A stretch of DNA of 64,000 nt from Hymenobacter edaphi (GTDB lineage Bacteria; Bacteroidota; Bacteroidia; Cytophagales; Hymenobacteraceae), in the NCBI RefSeq assembly GCF_003258365.1, contig NZ_QHKM01000002.1, positions 62,001 through 126,000 of the forward strand, in the 5' to 3' direction. The first letter of the stretch is position 1, and each line of letters opens with the position of its first letter. A model generated the notes under the pieces. The model was not told the DNA's origin. It did not search any database and saw only the letters and a list, made by a program, of their open reading frames with translations. Shown here piece after piece: positions 18,067 to 27,700 of this stretch. A program made the translations under genes and the position numbers.

Positions 18067-19710
18067 CTACCGCCCGGCGGCGGCCGGCGCCCAGCGGCGG
18101 CCGGGCCAGTTGGCAGGGCGGACCGGGGTGCAGCGCCGAAATTCGATGGCGGCCGAACTGTCGCCGGCCACGGTGGTGGTCAGCGCGCCGCCGGGCACCT
18201 GGAACTGCACGCGGTCGAACAGCACCTGGCGGGTGTCGAGCAGGCTGAGGCGTGCGTCGGTGGTCTGGATGCGGGCGCGGCGCACGGTGAAGCCGCGCAC
18301 GTCGGCGGCGGTAAAGAGCTTCTGGGCGCGGATGTCGAGGTTTTCGAGCAGCACGTCGCGCAGCGGCGTTTCGGGAATGGCTTCCACCTTCACAAACTGG
18401 CTGGCCTGCTCCACGAGGATGTCGCGGGCGGTGATGTGGGCGAAGTGCGGCGTGAGGGCCGTGACGGGGCGGGCGGGCAGGCGGCTGGCCAGGCCGCCCA
18501 CGTGCGTCGCGCTACCGAGCATGTCCCAGTGGAAGGCGGTGGCCTTCAGGTTCATGCGGATTCGCTCGTAGGTCAGGTTTTCGCCGCCGCCGCCGCGGGG
18601 CCGGCGCGTCTTGAAGCGGATGCCCACGCCGGTGTTGTCGAATACGCAGTCGTGCACGTAGAGGTTGCGGATCATGGCGGCCGTTTCGCTGCCGCAGGTG
18701 ATGCCGCCGTGGCCTTCGCGGGCCAGGCAGTGGCGCACCACCACGTTTTCGGTGGGCCGGTTCACGCGCAGCCCGTCCTCGCCCCGGCCGGCCTTGAGGG
18801 TGAAGCAGTCGTCGCCGGCGCTGAGGGTGCAGTACTCGATGAGCACGTTGCGCGAGGATTCCACGTCGATGCCGTCGCCGCGCTGAATGCCCACGGAGTT
18901 GACCGTCACGCCCCGGATGATGACCCCGTCGCAGTACACCGGCACGATGTTCCAGAAAGCCGTATTTTCCAAGGACACGCCCTCGATGTACACGTCCCGG
19001 CAGTTGATGGGCGAAATGAACATGGGCGGGAAGATGATGCCGCCGTCGTGGCCTTCGTACACGCGCTGGGCCACCGGCGTGCGGGCCAGCACCACGTTTT
19101 CCACCACGTCGTGGGTCATCGTCTGCCGGCGCACCGAGCCGCCCTGAGCCGGCCCGATCAGCCGGCCCCGGCCGGTCACGGCAATGTTCTGCTGGCCGTT
19201 GGCGTAGAGGCACGCGCCCAGCGACATCACCTCCACGCCCTCGGTGCGGGTAAACACGGCCGGGCGGTAATCTTCCACGGCGCCGCTGAAATACAGCTCG
19301 GCGCCGTCCTCGAAGTGCAGGTTGACGTTGCTTTTCAGGCTGATACGGCCGGTGTGCCACTGGCCGGCCGGCACCACCACCGTGCCGCCCCCGCGCCGGC
19401 TCACCTCGTCGAGGCAGGCCTGAATCTGCGCGGTGACTTGGCCGCCGGGTTGAGCGCCGCGCTCGGTGATGCGCAGGGTGTAGGCCGGAAACGTGGGCTT
19501 GCGGAACGGCGGCATGGCAAACGGCGCCTTCACCGGGGCAATGTCGGCGGGCAGCCGGGCGGCGCCCACCTGCTCCCGGGTGGGAATGGTGGCGGAGAGG
19601 CCGGCGGGCGGGCCGGGGCGCAGTGCGGCGCAGGAAGCGGCCAGCAGCAGCCCGGCGAGGCAGACGACCAGGGAGGGGAGCCGGCAAAGCCGGGGCGGGT
19701 GGGAAGACAT
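18067..19710 (-). CDS. Glycoside hydrolase family 28 lipoprotein (polygalacturonase-like)
   Basis: A 547-residue right-handed parallel beta-helix enzyme. The N-terminus is a lipoprotein signal with lipobox LAASC (Cys about 27), so it is anchored in a membrane, likely facing the periplasm or surface. GH28 catalytic signatures appear in order: GDGIDVESS (NTDG equivalent), AGDDCFTLKAG (paired aspartates) and EGHGGITCGSE (GHG histidine). These hydrolyse polygalacturonan or related pectic polymers. ATG at 19710 opens the signal peptide; the longer frame from 19902 is not needed. Convergent with trehalase; together with GH43 it suggests use of plant cell-wall sugars. Confidence 0.9.
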   Translation of the reverse strand: MSSHPPRLCRLPSLVVCLAGLLLAASCAALRPGPPAGLSATIPTREQVGAARLPADIAPVKAPFAMPPFRKPTFPAYTLRITERGAQPGGQVTAQIQACLDEVSRRGGGTVVVPAGQWHTGRISLKSNVNLHFEDGAELYFSGAVEDYRPAVFTRTEGVEVMSLGACLYANGQQNIAVTGRGRLIGPAQGGSVRRQTMTHDVVENVVLARTPVAQRVYEGHDGGIIFPPMFISPINCRDVYIEGVSLENTAFWNIVPVYCDGVIIRGVTVNSVGIQRGDGIDVESSRNVLIEYCTLSAGDDCFTLKAGRGEDGLRVNRPTENVVVRHCLAREGHGGITCGSETAAMIRNLYVHDCVFDNTGVGIRFKTRRPRGGGGENLTYERIRMNLKATAFHWDMLGSATHVGGLASRLPARPVTALTPHFAHITARDILVEQASQFVKVEAIPETPLRDVLLENLDIRAQKLFTAADVRGFTVRRARIQTTDARLSLLDTRQVLFDRVQFQVPGGALTTTVAGDSSAAIEFRRCTPVRPANWPGRRWAPAAAGR

Positions 19711-19951
19711 GCGGTGGGGCGTGGGCGCCGCGCCCCGGCTGCCCGGCCCCGAAGGAGCAGCCGGACGAGCAGGGGCGGGGCGGCGGTGGGAATACGCACG
19801 AAGCGGCGCGGAAGTAAACCAACGGCCCCGGCGGGGCAATACCGTCCTGCACCATCCTGACGCCCGCCCGCGAAAAGCATGCGGGCCGCGCTCCGCCGCC
19901 ACGTGGTGCAGGAGCGCGGCCCGAATCAGCCGGCCGAGAGGGGCGGCTGGC

Positions 19952-21760
19952 TTACAGGTTTTTCAGCCAGGCCTGGCGCAGGGCCAGTTGCTGGGGCGTG
20001 GCCTGCGGATCGACGGCGAAGTAGAAGCGCTTGGTTTCGTCGCGCTCCACCGTGCGGCAGCGCACTTTCTTTTCCTTGCCCTCGCGGCTGATGGTCAGCT
20101 CCACTTCCTCGCCGGGCTTGCCCGACTGCATGGCCATGATGGTCTGGCGGAACGTTTCCAGGGTAAGCGGCGCGCCGTTGTAGGCCACGAACTGGTCGCC
20201 CGGGGCCACGCCGCAGGCCTGCAGCGTGGCACTGACCTGGGCAAACGCCAGCCCGCCGTTCTTGGGAGCGTAGCCGTTCAGGCCGAGGGAGCCCAGCTTG
20301 CGGCCGGTGCGGTACACGGGGGCGTACTGCACGCCCACCTTGCTGTAGTACTCCTGCAGGGGCAGCGGCTCGGCGTTTTCCACGTAGCGGCGGAAAAAGT
20401 CGCGGATTTCGGGGTAGGTCAGCTTGGTGAAGTCGTCGAAGAAGTTCTGCTCGCTCACCGGCTTGCTCGGGCCGTACTGCTTGGCCAGCTCCAACAGCAC
20501 CTCGCGCAGCCCGCGCTTGCCGCCCGACAGCTCCAGCAGGCGCAGGTCGAGCAGGGCGGCCGTCATGGCCCCGCGCTGGTAGATGTTGCCGTACTGCTGC
20601 TGGCCTTCGTCGGAGAAGGAGTTCAGGCCCAGCTTTTTCAGCGAGTAGGTGGTGTCGGCGCGCAGGTGGTCGTAGGCCACTTTTTCCTGCAGCGTCCGCA
20701 GGTAGTCATCCAGGGAAATCAGCCCGCCGCGCAGCTGCATCATGTGGGCGGCCCACTCGGTGGTGCCCTCGTACAGCCACAGGTGCTGCGAGCCGGTGGG
20801 CTGCACGAAGTTGAACTGCTCGATGATTTCGGAGTGGATGTTGAGCGGCGTCACGATGTGGAAAAACTCGTGCGCGGCCATGTCGGTGATGCTCTGCGCG
20901 TACTCGGGCGTGAGCGGCTGCTCCTTCAGGGTGTACTCCGAGCTGTAGGAATGCTCCCAGGCGCCCTGGCTCTGGTCCTCGAAGTGGTAGAGGAAGGCGT
21001 AGCGCTTCACCGGCAGCTGCACCAGGAAGCTCTGGGCGGCGCCCAGCATCTTCTGCATGGCGCCCAGCAGCGGCTCGGCCTTGATCTGGTCGGTTTTGGA
21101 GTAGCAGTACAGGGCCACTTCCGCGTCGCCGAGCTTGGTGGTGGCCTGCGTGAGGCGGCCCAGCAGAATGGGCGAGTCCACCGCGTGGTCGTAGTTGTTG
21201 GCGTGGTAGTAGCCCTGCGCGTCGGGCGTGAGGGCCGAGCCGGCCTGCCAGCCGCTGGGGTAGTTGATTTTCAGCCGCAGCGGGGCGCTCTGCATGCCCT
21301 GCGGGTAGCCCAGGATGGTCTGCCCGTTGAGTAGGGCGTGGTCGGCTTCGAGCGAGGAGCCGCACATGCGGTAGATGCGGTGCTCCTTGACCGGCGTATC
21401 CCAGGTTTCGGCAATGGTGTAGCGGATTTCGCGGGTTTTGTCGGGCTGGGCCAGCTGCCACTGGTTGGTGCTGAGCTGCTTGCTTTCCAGGGGTTTGCCC
21501 TTGGCGTCGAAGGCCTGGAAATTGCGCACAAAGCGGCCCATGTCCATCACCTGGTAAGTGCCGGGCGCGGTGGAGGCAAACTGGTAGATGGTCTGGTCCT
21601 TTTTGAGCTTCTGGGGCAGCTGCAGCGTCACCTGAAACTCGTCGGTGGATTTGGCCGGGTCGATGGTCACGGTGTAGGTCAGCTCCTTCGGGGCGGCCTG
21701 GGCCGCGAGGCCGGTGGAAAGCAAAGTGGCCAGCAGGCCGGCGCGCAGCGCGTGTTGCAT
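19952..21760 (-). CDS. M61 family peptidase (glycyl aminopeptidase-like) with PDZ domain
   Basis: A 602-residue exported metallopeptidase. Signal peptide MQHALRAGLLATLLSTGLAA; an N-terminal beta domain (TYTVTIDPAKS...) follows. The zinc site is AAHEFFHIVTP (HExxH near residue 293), with the third ligand region LYEGTTEWAAHMMQLR. The C-terminal region (about 515-570) is PDZ-like: GVAPGDQFVAYNGAPLTLET. M61 enzymes remove N-terminal glycine or alanine residues from peptides. ATG at 21760 is chosen because it opens the signal peptide. It lies upstream of GH28 on the same strand, 241 bp apart. Confidence 0.92.
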   Translation of the reverse strand: MQHALRAGLLATLLSTGLAAQAAPKELTYTVTIDPAKSTDEFQVTLQLPQKLKKDQTIYQFASTAPGTYQVMDMGRFVRNFQAFDAKGKPLESKQLSTNQWQLAQPDKTREIRYTIAETWDTPVKEHRIYRMCGSSLEADHALLNGQTILGYPQGMQSAPLRLKINYPSGWQAGSALTPDAQGYYHANNYDHAVDSPILLGRLTQATTKLGDAEVALYCYSKTDQIKAEPLLGAMQKMLGAAQSFLVQLPVKRYAFLYHFEDQSQGAWEHSYSSEYTLKEQPLTPEYAQSITDMAAHEFFHIVTPLNIHSEIIEQFNFVQPTGSQHLWLYEGTTEWAAHMMQLRGGLISLDDYLRTLQEKVAYDHLRADTTYSLKKLGLNSFSDEGQQQYGNIYQRGAMTAALLDLRLLELSGGKRGLREVLLELAKQYGPSKPVSEQNFFDDFTKLTYPEIRDFFRRYVENAEPLPLQEYYSKVGVQYAPVYRTGRKLGSLGLNGYAPKNGGLAFAQVSATLQACGVAPGDQFVAYNGAPLTLETFRQTIMAMQSGKPGEEVELTISREGKEKKVRCRTVERDETKRFYFAVDPQATPQQLALRQAWLKNL

Positions 21761-22359
21761 GAGCAGGGGAAGAATGGGAAACGGGTGCAAGGATGCAAAT
21801 TCGGCGGCAATGTTGCGCCGAAGCGGGCCCGCGCGCAGACGGAGCCTGCCGCTGGGCCTGGCCAAGCCGGATTCGGCCCGGCTCCGGCCGCCCGCCCTCC
21901 GGCATGCCCCTGCTTCGCCCGCGGCTAACCGGCGTCCGGCCGCCCGGCCGCCCGGCGCCTTTGCAACGCCCGCGGCGGAACGTCGAACGGGCCGTGGCAC
22001 CGGTAAAAGCCCCTGGAATAAGCCGGCATGCTGCCCAAACTGCCGCGGCTGCTCTGCTGGTCAGTAGCTTATCGTGATTTTGTAACTATCGGAAGAATGA
22101 GGGGGCGCGGGTGTGAAAGCAGTAAAAATGGTTGAGTACAAAAAAATGGCCTGGTCAGGGCTGCTGTTTATTTTTCGAGACAGCACCTGAATCGTAGGCC
22201 TTAACCAGTAAAATGAATGATATAGCAAGGAATATGGGTAGATAATAGGGTTTTTACAAGAAAGTCGTAGGATGTGCTATTGCGCGTGCTGAGCCCGGTT
22301 ATCTACATTTCGGTGCAAATCTGATTTGCCTACTCGCGCCACTCCTTTCCTGCACTGCT
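21761..22359. other. Divergent intergenic region, 599 bp
   Basis: 21761-22060 is GC-rich and holds no supported gene or repeat. 22070-22320 is AT-rich with a plausible promoter for the lectin-like gene at 22360 (separate entry). No gene recognised. Confidence 0.5.
22280..22311 (+). promoter_or_regulatory. Bacteroidota-type promoter of lectin-like T9SS gene
   Basis: TTG at 22280-22282, 21-bp spacer, TACATTTC at 22304-22311 (one mismatch to TAnnTTTG). A start about 7 bp later leaves a leader of roughly 40 nt to the ATG at 22360. Confidence 0.6.
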
Positions 22360-24537
22360 ATGAAAACAACTTGTACTCTTGCGGCCCTGGCCGCCGGGCT
22401 GAAACGTGCCCATGCCTTAGCGTTATTGGGTTTCTTAAGCAGCACGGCGGCCCTGGCCCAAACTACCCCCGCCTTTCCCCGCAACGAGCCCTTCAAAGGC
22501 AGCGCGGCCACCAGCTTCACCTTCGGCGGCGCGGCCCGCCTGACCGGCACCGGCGGCACCGGCAACGACGCCGTGGGCCAGGGCTACCTGCGCCTGACCG
22601 ACGCGCTGACCAACCAGGCCGGCTACGCCATCGACAACATCGGCTTCCCGGCCGGGGCGGGCTTCACCATCTCGTTTGAGTTCTTCAGCTACGGCCGCAC
22701 CACCGCCGACGGCGCCGACGGCTTCAGCGTGTTCCTCGTCGATGCCAACCAGCCCAGCGGCGGCTTCCGCATCGGGGCCTCGGGCGGCTCGCTGGGCTAC
22801 GCGCAGAAAACCATCGACCCGGTGTCGGCCGGCGTGACCAAAGGCTACATCGGCATCGGCATCGACGAGTTCGGCAACTACTCGGCCGGCACCGAAGGCC
22901 GCTCGGGCGGCAGCCCCGCCGTCGACGCCAGCGGGCGGGTGCCCAACGGCGTGGCCATCCGCGGCGCCGGCAACGGCTCGGCCGGCACCGACTACCCCTA
23001 CCTGACCGGCACCGCGCCCGGCGCCCTGGGCTTCGCGCTGGATGTGCCCACTGCCCGCGCCCAGGCCGGCTCGGCCGACTACCGCCGCGCCTACATCGAC
23101 GTGGTGCCCACCACCGCAGGCAGCACCACCACCTACCGCATCACGGTGCGCATTCAGCACGGCGGCGCGGTGCGCACGGCCATCGAAAACTTCCAGGTGG
23201 CCACGCCCCCGCAAAACCTGCGCCTGGGCTTCGCCGGCTCCACCGGCGGCAGCACCAACGTGCACGAAATCCGCAACCTGAACCTGGTGCAGGTGCCCTT
23301 CGCCGCCGACGACGCGGCCACCACGGCCTACAACGCGGCCGTGACGGTGCCCATCCTGAGCAACGACGTGGCGCCCGGCAGCAACATCGACCCGGCCACC
23401 GTGGACCTGGACCCCAACACGGCCGGCGTGCAAGCCTCGCTGGCGGTGCCGGGCAAGGGCACCTTCGCCGTCAATGCCCAGGGCGTGGTCACGTTTACGC
23501 CCAGCGGCAGCTTTGCCGGCACGGTGGTGGCGCCCTACACGGTGCAGTCGGTGCTGCGCGGCGACTACACCTCCAGCCCGGCCAACATCAGCGTGACGGT
23601 GCAGGGCGCCGACGTGGCCACCACCGTGAGCGGCCCGACCGCGGCCACGGCCGGCAGCCTGATTACCTACGCCATGCGCACGGCCAATGCCGGCGGGCTG
23701 ACGGCCACCAGCGTGGTGCCCAAGCTGCAGCTGCCCGCCGGCCTGCCCGCCGCCAACGTCACGGCCACCGGCGGTACCTACGACCCGGGCAGCGGCTGGG
23801 TCACGTTCGGGCCGATCAGCTCCCTGAGCGCCACGGCCGCGCCCGTCGACAACACGGTGACGTTCCGGGCGCCCACCACCGGCCCGGTCGACGGGCTGGC
23901 TACGGCGGCCTCCTCGGCCGTCCCCGACCCCATCGATACCAACAACTCGGCCACCGTCACCACGGCCATCGGCGCGGCCCCGCTGCCCGTCACGCTGACC
24001 GACTTCACGGCCCGCGCCCAGGGCGCCGACGCGCTGCTGACCTGGCACACGGCCCAGGAGAAAAACAACGACCGGTTTGAGGTGGAACGCTCCCGCACCG
24101 GCCGCGAATTTGAGCGCGTGGGCACGCTGCCCGGCCGCGGCAATGCCACCACCGTGAGCGAGTACCGCCACACCGACCCGGGCGCCGCCCGCGCCGGCGC
24201 CGGCACGGTGTACTACCGCCTGCGCCAGGTGGATTTCGACGGCACCGCCACCTACTCCGAAGTACGCGCCGTGCAGTTCGACGCCCAGGCCGCGCCCGCT
24301 GCCGTGACGCTCTACCCCAACCCGGCCGCCGAACAGGCTACGCTGGACCTAAGCCGCCTGCCCGCCGCCCGTTACGCCGTGCGCATCCTCGACCTGACGG
24401 GCCGCCTGGTGCAGGAGCAAGCGGTGAGTGGGGGCAGCCAGCCGGCCCTGTCGCTGCGCGGGCTGCGGCCCGGGGCCTACGTGGTGCAGGTGCGCGGGGC
24501 GGGCCGGGTGGTGTCGTTGCCGCTGGTGCGCTACTAA
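22360..24537 (+). CDS. Secreted lectin-like multidomain protein with T9SS sorting domain
   Basis: A 725-residue exported surface protein. Signal peptide to about residue 34 (LSSTAALAQ). Residues about 40-315 form an L-type lectin/LamG-like beta-sandwich (FTISFEFFSYG, DGFSVFLVDA, GYIGIGIDEFGNY). A cadherin-like or Big_9-type segment (VPILSNDVAPGSNIDPATV) follows, then a DUF11-like repeat (VSGPTAATAGSLITYAMRT) and a link FDGTATYSEVRAVQ. The last 80 residues are a T9SS type A sorting domain (VTLYPNPAAEQATLDLS ... GAYVVQV). It probably binds glycans at the cell surface. Convergent with the giant gene across a strong terminator. Confidence 0.85.
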   Translation: MKTTCTLAALAAGLKRAHALALLGFLSSTAALAQTTPAFPRNEPFKGSAATSFTFGGAARLTGTGGTGNDAVGQGYLRLTDALTNQAGYAIDNIGFPAGAGFTISFEFFSYGRTTADGADGFSVFLVDANQPSGGFRIGASGGSLGYAQKTIDPVSAGVTKGYIGIGIDEFGNYSAGTEGRSGGSPAVDASGRVPNGVAIRGAGNGSAGTDYPYLTGTAPGALGFALDVPTARAQAGSADYRRAYIDVVPTTAGSTTTYRITVRIQHGGAVRTAIENFQVATPPQNLRLGFAGSTGGSTNVHEIRNLNLVQVPFAADDAATTAYNAAVTVPILSNDVAPGSNIDPATVDLDPNTAGVQASLAVPGKGTFAVNAQGVVTFTPSGSFAGTVVAPYTVQSVLRGDYTSSPANISVTVQGADVATTVSGPTAATAGSLITYAMRTANAGGLTATSVVPKLQLPAGLPAANVTATGGTYDPGSGWVTFGPISSLSATAAPVDNTVTFRAPTTGPVDGLATAASSAVPDPIDTNNSATVTTAIGAAPLPVTLTDFTARAQGADALLTWHTAQEKNNDRFEVERSRTGREFERVGTLPGRGNATTVSEYRHTDPGAARAGAGTVYYRLRQVDFDGTATYSEVRAVQFDAQAAPAAVTLYPNPAAEQATLDLSRLPAARYAVRILDLTGRLVQEQAVSGGSQPALSLRGLRPGAYVVQVRGAGRVVSLPLVRY

Positions 24538-24720
24538 GCATGCGGGCCGCCGCTTGGTGCACCGTACGGCATCGGGCGGCTGACGTCGGCGGGAACTGCC
24601 CGCCGACACCCTGCCACTTTCCCGCCACCCCGCCGATGCCGCCGTGGCCGGTGACGAATGAGTGAGCGGCCCGGTGCGGCCGCCGCGCCGGCCACCGCCG
24701 CATCAGCGGGTTTTCAAGCA

Positions 24721-24755
24721 AAAAGCCCCGGTTACGTGCAGTAACCGGGGCTTTT
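24721..24755. terminator. Bidirectional terminator
   Basis: AAAAGCCCCGGTTAC (24721-24735) is exactly inverted at 24741-24755 with a 5-nt loop, giving a T-run on either strand. It separates the convergent genes at 22360 and 24784. Confidence 0.9.
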
Positions 24756-24783
24756 GCGTGGGGGCCGTTGGCGCGGCCGCAGC

Positions 24784-27700
24784 TTATTCCACTACCAGGC
24801 GCTGGGCCTGGCTGCCGGCGCGCACCACGTACACGCCCGTCGGCAGCGTGTCGGGCAGCGTCAGCTGGGCGGCGCCGCTGGCATCGGCGCGGGTGCTCAG
24901 GACGAGGCGGCCCACGGCGTCAAACACCTGAATGCCGGTGCCGGCGCCGGCGCCCGTCAGCTTGACGGCGGTGCGGGCGGGGTTCGGGTACAGGGCCAGC
25001 TGCGGTTTCACCGGGCCGGGCACGCGCACCGTGCGCAGGTCCGAGTAGGTGGTCGTGCCGTCGAAATCCACCTGGCGCAGGCGGTAGTACACCAGGGCCG
25101 CGCCGTAGCGGCTCAGGTTGCGGTCCGTCACCTGGTAGTCGTGGCGGGAGGTGCTGTTGCCCTGCCCGGTGCGGCGCTCCACCACGCTGAACTCGCGGCC
25201 ATCCACGCTGCTTTCCACGGCGAAGTAGGCGTTGTTTTTCTCCTGCGAGGTGGCCCACTTGATCAGCGCGTCTTCGCCCTGGCGCTCGGCCGTGAAGTCG
25301 ACCAGCGTCACCGGCAGCGGCGAGGTGCCGAGGGTGCCGATAACCGTCTGGCTGAACGAGGTCAGGTTAAACGTCACCGTACCCGAGGCGTTGGCAGCCG
25401 TGGCCGCAATGGGCGCGTCGAAAGCTCCGTCGCTGTTGCTGGCGCGCTTGAGCAGGCGCAGCGTGGTCGTCGGGCTGGCCGCGTCGGCCGGGCTGATATC
25501 AGTGGCGCTGAGCGTGTACGTCACGGCCGCGTTGGCGAAGCTGCCGGTGCCGTACTGGTTGATAATCCAGTACGCGGGCGTGTAGTAGTGCGCCAGGCCG
25601 CTCGGCTGGATGCCCTGGGGCCGCCCGTCGAGGCGGGCTACCGTCACTTCGAAGCTCCCCGACACGCCGGTGAAGTTGATGGCGGCGTTGGTGCCCGGGA
25701 AGGTGACGGTGCCGTTGGCACTGACCGCCTGCAGGCTGCTGGTGCCGAAGCCCACCGGGGCGGTGCTCGTCACGCGGGTGGCGCCCGTCAGCGCCCCCAC
25801 TGCGCCGCTGACGACGTCGGTGGTCGAGGGGCCGCTGTCGTTGAACTGCAGGTACGATACCAGACCGTCTTCTGCGCCGCTGAGCGTCAGGTGGCGCAGC
25901 AGCCGCGCTTCCGTCTGGGTCAGGGTCTTGGTCCACTGGCTCACCTCGTCGATGTCGCCGGGGAAGTTATTGGCCGTCGTGCTCGTGCCTACGTTGCCGA
26001 TGAAGTTGACGCGGTTGGCGGCCGGGCCGTTGCCCGTAGCGAAGTTGATTTCCGGCACCCCGTTGAGGTATACAATCAGCGCGCTGCCGGTGTACGTGGC
26101 CACCACGTGGTGCCACTGGTTGGCCGTTACGAGCTGCGGACTCGTCTGGCGGTTCACCGTGGCGCTGCCCGTGCCGAAGCCTGCGCCCAGGCGGCCGTTG
26201 CCCGTCACGTAGATGTAGGGCGCGGCTCCGTTGCCGGTGCCGTTGCCCAGCACGTAGTACGTCTCGCTGCCCGTGCCGATGGCCGGCTTAATCCACACCG
26301 ACTGCGTGTAGGCGCCGCTCAGGGTCGGGGCCTGAGTGGGGCTGCTGCTGAAGTTCACGTAGCCGGCCGTGTTGTCGCCCGCAAAGCGTAGGGCCGTACC
26401 CGCCACGCGGTCGGTTTTGATGATGCGACGGTTGCCGGCCGGGTTGGTAACGGTGGGTGCGTACGCGGTGCCGCCGACGGTCAGGCTGGGCACGGTGGCG
26501 TCCAGCAGGTTGCCATTGGTGGCATTGGCCGCCACGTCGTACACCAGGAAGAAGTAGTTCGTGCCCAGCGCCAGTTGCTGCGTGCCCGCAATGGTAAAGC
26601 TGCCGTTCGGGTTGCTTACGGCGCTGCCGAACTGCGTGGTAGTTGCAAACGTGCCGCTGGTGCCGGTGTAGTACACCCGGGCCGCCGCAATGTCGGCCGG
26701 AGTGGTGCTGCCGCCGGTGGTGAACGAGAAGGATTGCGCGCTCAGCGGGTTATCGTTGCCGCCACCGATGACCACGGCCACGCGCAGAATCTCCTGGTTG
26801 GTGCTGCCCGCCGCCACGCGGTCGGTGTTGAGCTGATCAGTGGTGCTGCTGGTGTAGGTAGCCGGGTTCGGTACTACGAAGTTGTTGGTGTTGCTGTTCA
26901 GGCTGACGCCCTGCCCGCTGAGCTGAGCCGTGGCGTACACCGTGTGGCCGCCCACGGCCAAGGGCTGGTTGGAGGGATGAACCAAAGTCCAGTTACCGCT
27001 GCCATCGGCCGTAGTCGTGCCGCGGCTGGTGGCGTCCACGTACACCGTGACCGTGCTGCCGGCCGGGGCCGTGCCGCTGTAAGTAGGCAGGTTGCTGGCA
27101 ACGGTGGTGCCGTTGGCGGGAGCTACCACCGTCGGCGCCGCCGTGCGAACGAACGTGACGCTGTACGAGTTGCTGGCCGAGTTCAGGGTGTTGTTGGCAT
27201 CCTGGGCCACGCCCGCGCCCACGCTCACCGTGGTGGCCGAGCCGGGCGTGGCGGGCGTCACGTTGAAGGTGTAGGGGCCGGCGCCGCTGCCGCTGAAGCT
27301 GGCGCTGACCACGCTGCCGCCCGTCACCGTCACGTCGGCGGCGGTGAAGCTCGTGCCCACGCTCTGCGAGAAACTCACCGAGAAGGGAATCGGCGAAGTG
27401 CCGGTGGTGCCGCCCGAGGCGGCGGCCGAGGAGCTGACGGTGGCCGTCAGGGCCGGGGCCGTCACGCTGAACGAGGCCGAGGTAAAGGACTCGTACGTGG
27501 CGGTGTTATTGGGCTGAATGCTGCCCACGAACACATCGTTGACGAATACGTTCAGTCGCTGGTCGACCGCGGTGTAGTAACGCTGGGCCGTCTGGAAGTT
27601 CACCTGGTAGCTGCCCGTGGGCACGGCCAGGTTCTGCGAGATGCTGGCGTTGTTGTCGCCAGCACTCTGTATCAGGGCCACCGCGTCGCCGTTAGGCGGC

